From Thermoplasmata archaeon (GTDB lineage Archaea; Thermoplasmatota; Thermoplasmata; Thermoplasmatales; Thermoplasmataceae): DNA of 5,321 nt. How positions within the stretch are numbered: the first letter of the stretch is position 1; each line of letters begins with the position of its first letter. The stretch is taken from positions 1-5,321 of the forward strand of contig JAJZOM010000055.1 in assembly GCA_021811505.1 (NCBI GenBank), given 5' to 3'. Shown one piece after another: positions 5,305 to 5,321 of this stretch. The position numbers and the translations under genes are program-made. The notes below the pieces were generated by a model. That model had not been told where the DNA came from. It saw only the letters and a list, made by a program, of their open reading frames with translations, and made no database searches.

Positions 5305-5321
5305 TGGTCGAAACAGATTCC
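5292..5321 (+). CDS. trpG: Anthranilate synthase component II (glutamine amidotransferase), 5' end only
   Basis: Ten codons are visible before the window ends: MRILMVETDS. This matches the first strand of class-I amidotransferase TrpG proteins, which begin with a pattern like ILxIDNYDSF. Here ETDS would take the place of DNYDS. The ATG overlaps the end of trpE by 13 bases in another frame. A G-run (5280-5285, GGGGGGA) lies 6 bases upstream as a good ribosome site. The position directly after trpE is the usual place for its ammonia-supplying partner. The catalytic Cys/His/Glu lie outside the window, so the call rests on the start and on context. Confidence 0.75.
   Translation, partial: MRILMVETDS

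Noticed and set aside
1..5321. tRNA, rRNA, CRISPR array or riboswitch
   Set aside because: Apart from the 114-135 hairpin, I found no regularly spaced repeats, no cloverleaf-like segment and no long structured leader. Nearly all of 544-5321 is accounted for by coding sequence.

Overview
The window is the front part of an archaeal tryptophan biosynthesis operon, preceded by a broken divergent gene and a likely transposon end. Three things point to an acidophilic Thermoplasmata-type euryarchaeon: the beta subunit is the TrpB2 form, promoters look like TATA boxes placed for leaderless mRNAs, and internal genes use GGTGA/GGGGGA-type ribosome sites with heavy AGG/AGA and ATA codon use. The genus cannot be fixed from the sequence alone, and the lineage call is an inference.

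Left end (1-141): no intact gene. There is a T8 run at 52-59 and a strong hairpin at 114-135. The hairpin resembles the right end of an IS200/IS605-type (IS1341/tnpB) element whose body would lie outside the window to the left. Positions 80-421, minus strand: a UPF0145/YbjQ-family (DUF74) gene that is a pseudogene. It has an in-frame TGA at codon 14, and its last quarter is replaced by the hairpin-bearing sequence. Its own promoter (TTTATTA, 444-450) still looks intact.

Positions 422-543 form the divergent control region. A TTTAAATA box (514-521) lies about 26-27 nt upstream of the ATG at 544, which suggests a leaderless trp mRNA starting at that codon. Three GCAC half-sites (504-537) bracket this box and are a candidate operator. 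There is no Trp-rich leader peptide or attenuator.

Positions 544-5321 carry trpB(2)-trpA-trpD-trpF-trpE-trpG (trpG only 10 codons), all on the plus strand and packed with overlaps or gaps of a few bases. TrpE/TrpG make anthranilate, TrpD attaches the phosphoribosyl group, and TrpF isomerises it. TrpC (not in the window, perhaps downstream of trpG) would close the indole ring. TrpA/TrpB2 then convert indole-glycerol phosphate to tryptophan.

The operon itself is conventional in function. The points worth a second look are the disrupted ybjQ with its possible omega-RNA end, the candidate operator, the use of TrpB2 as the operon's beta subunit, the divergent TrpF and TrpD binding loops, and the absence of a recognisable tryptophan feedback motif in TrpE.
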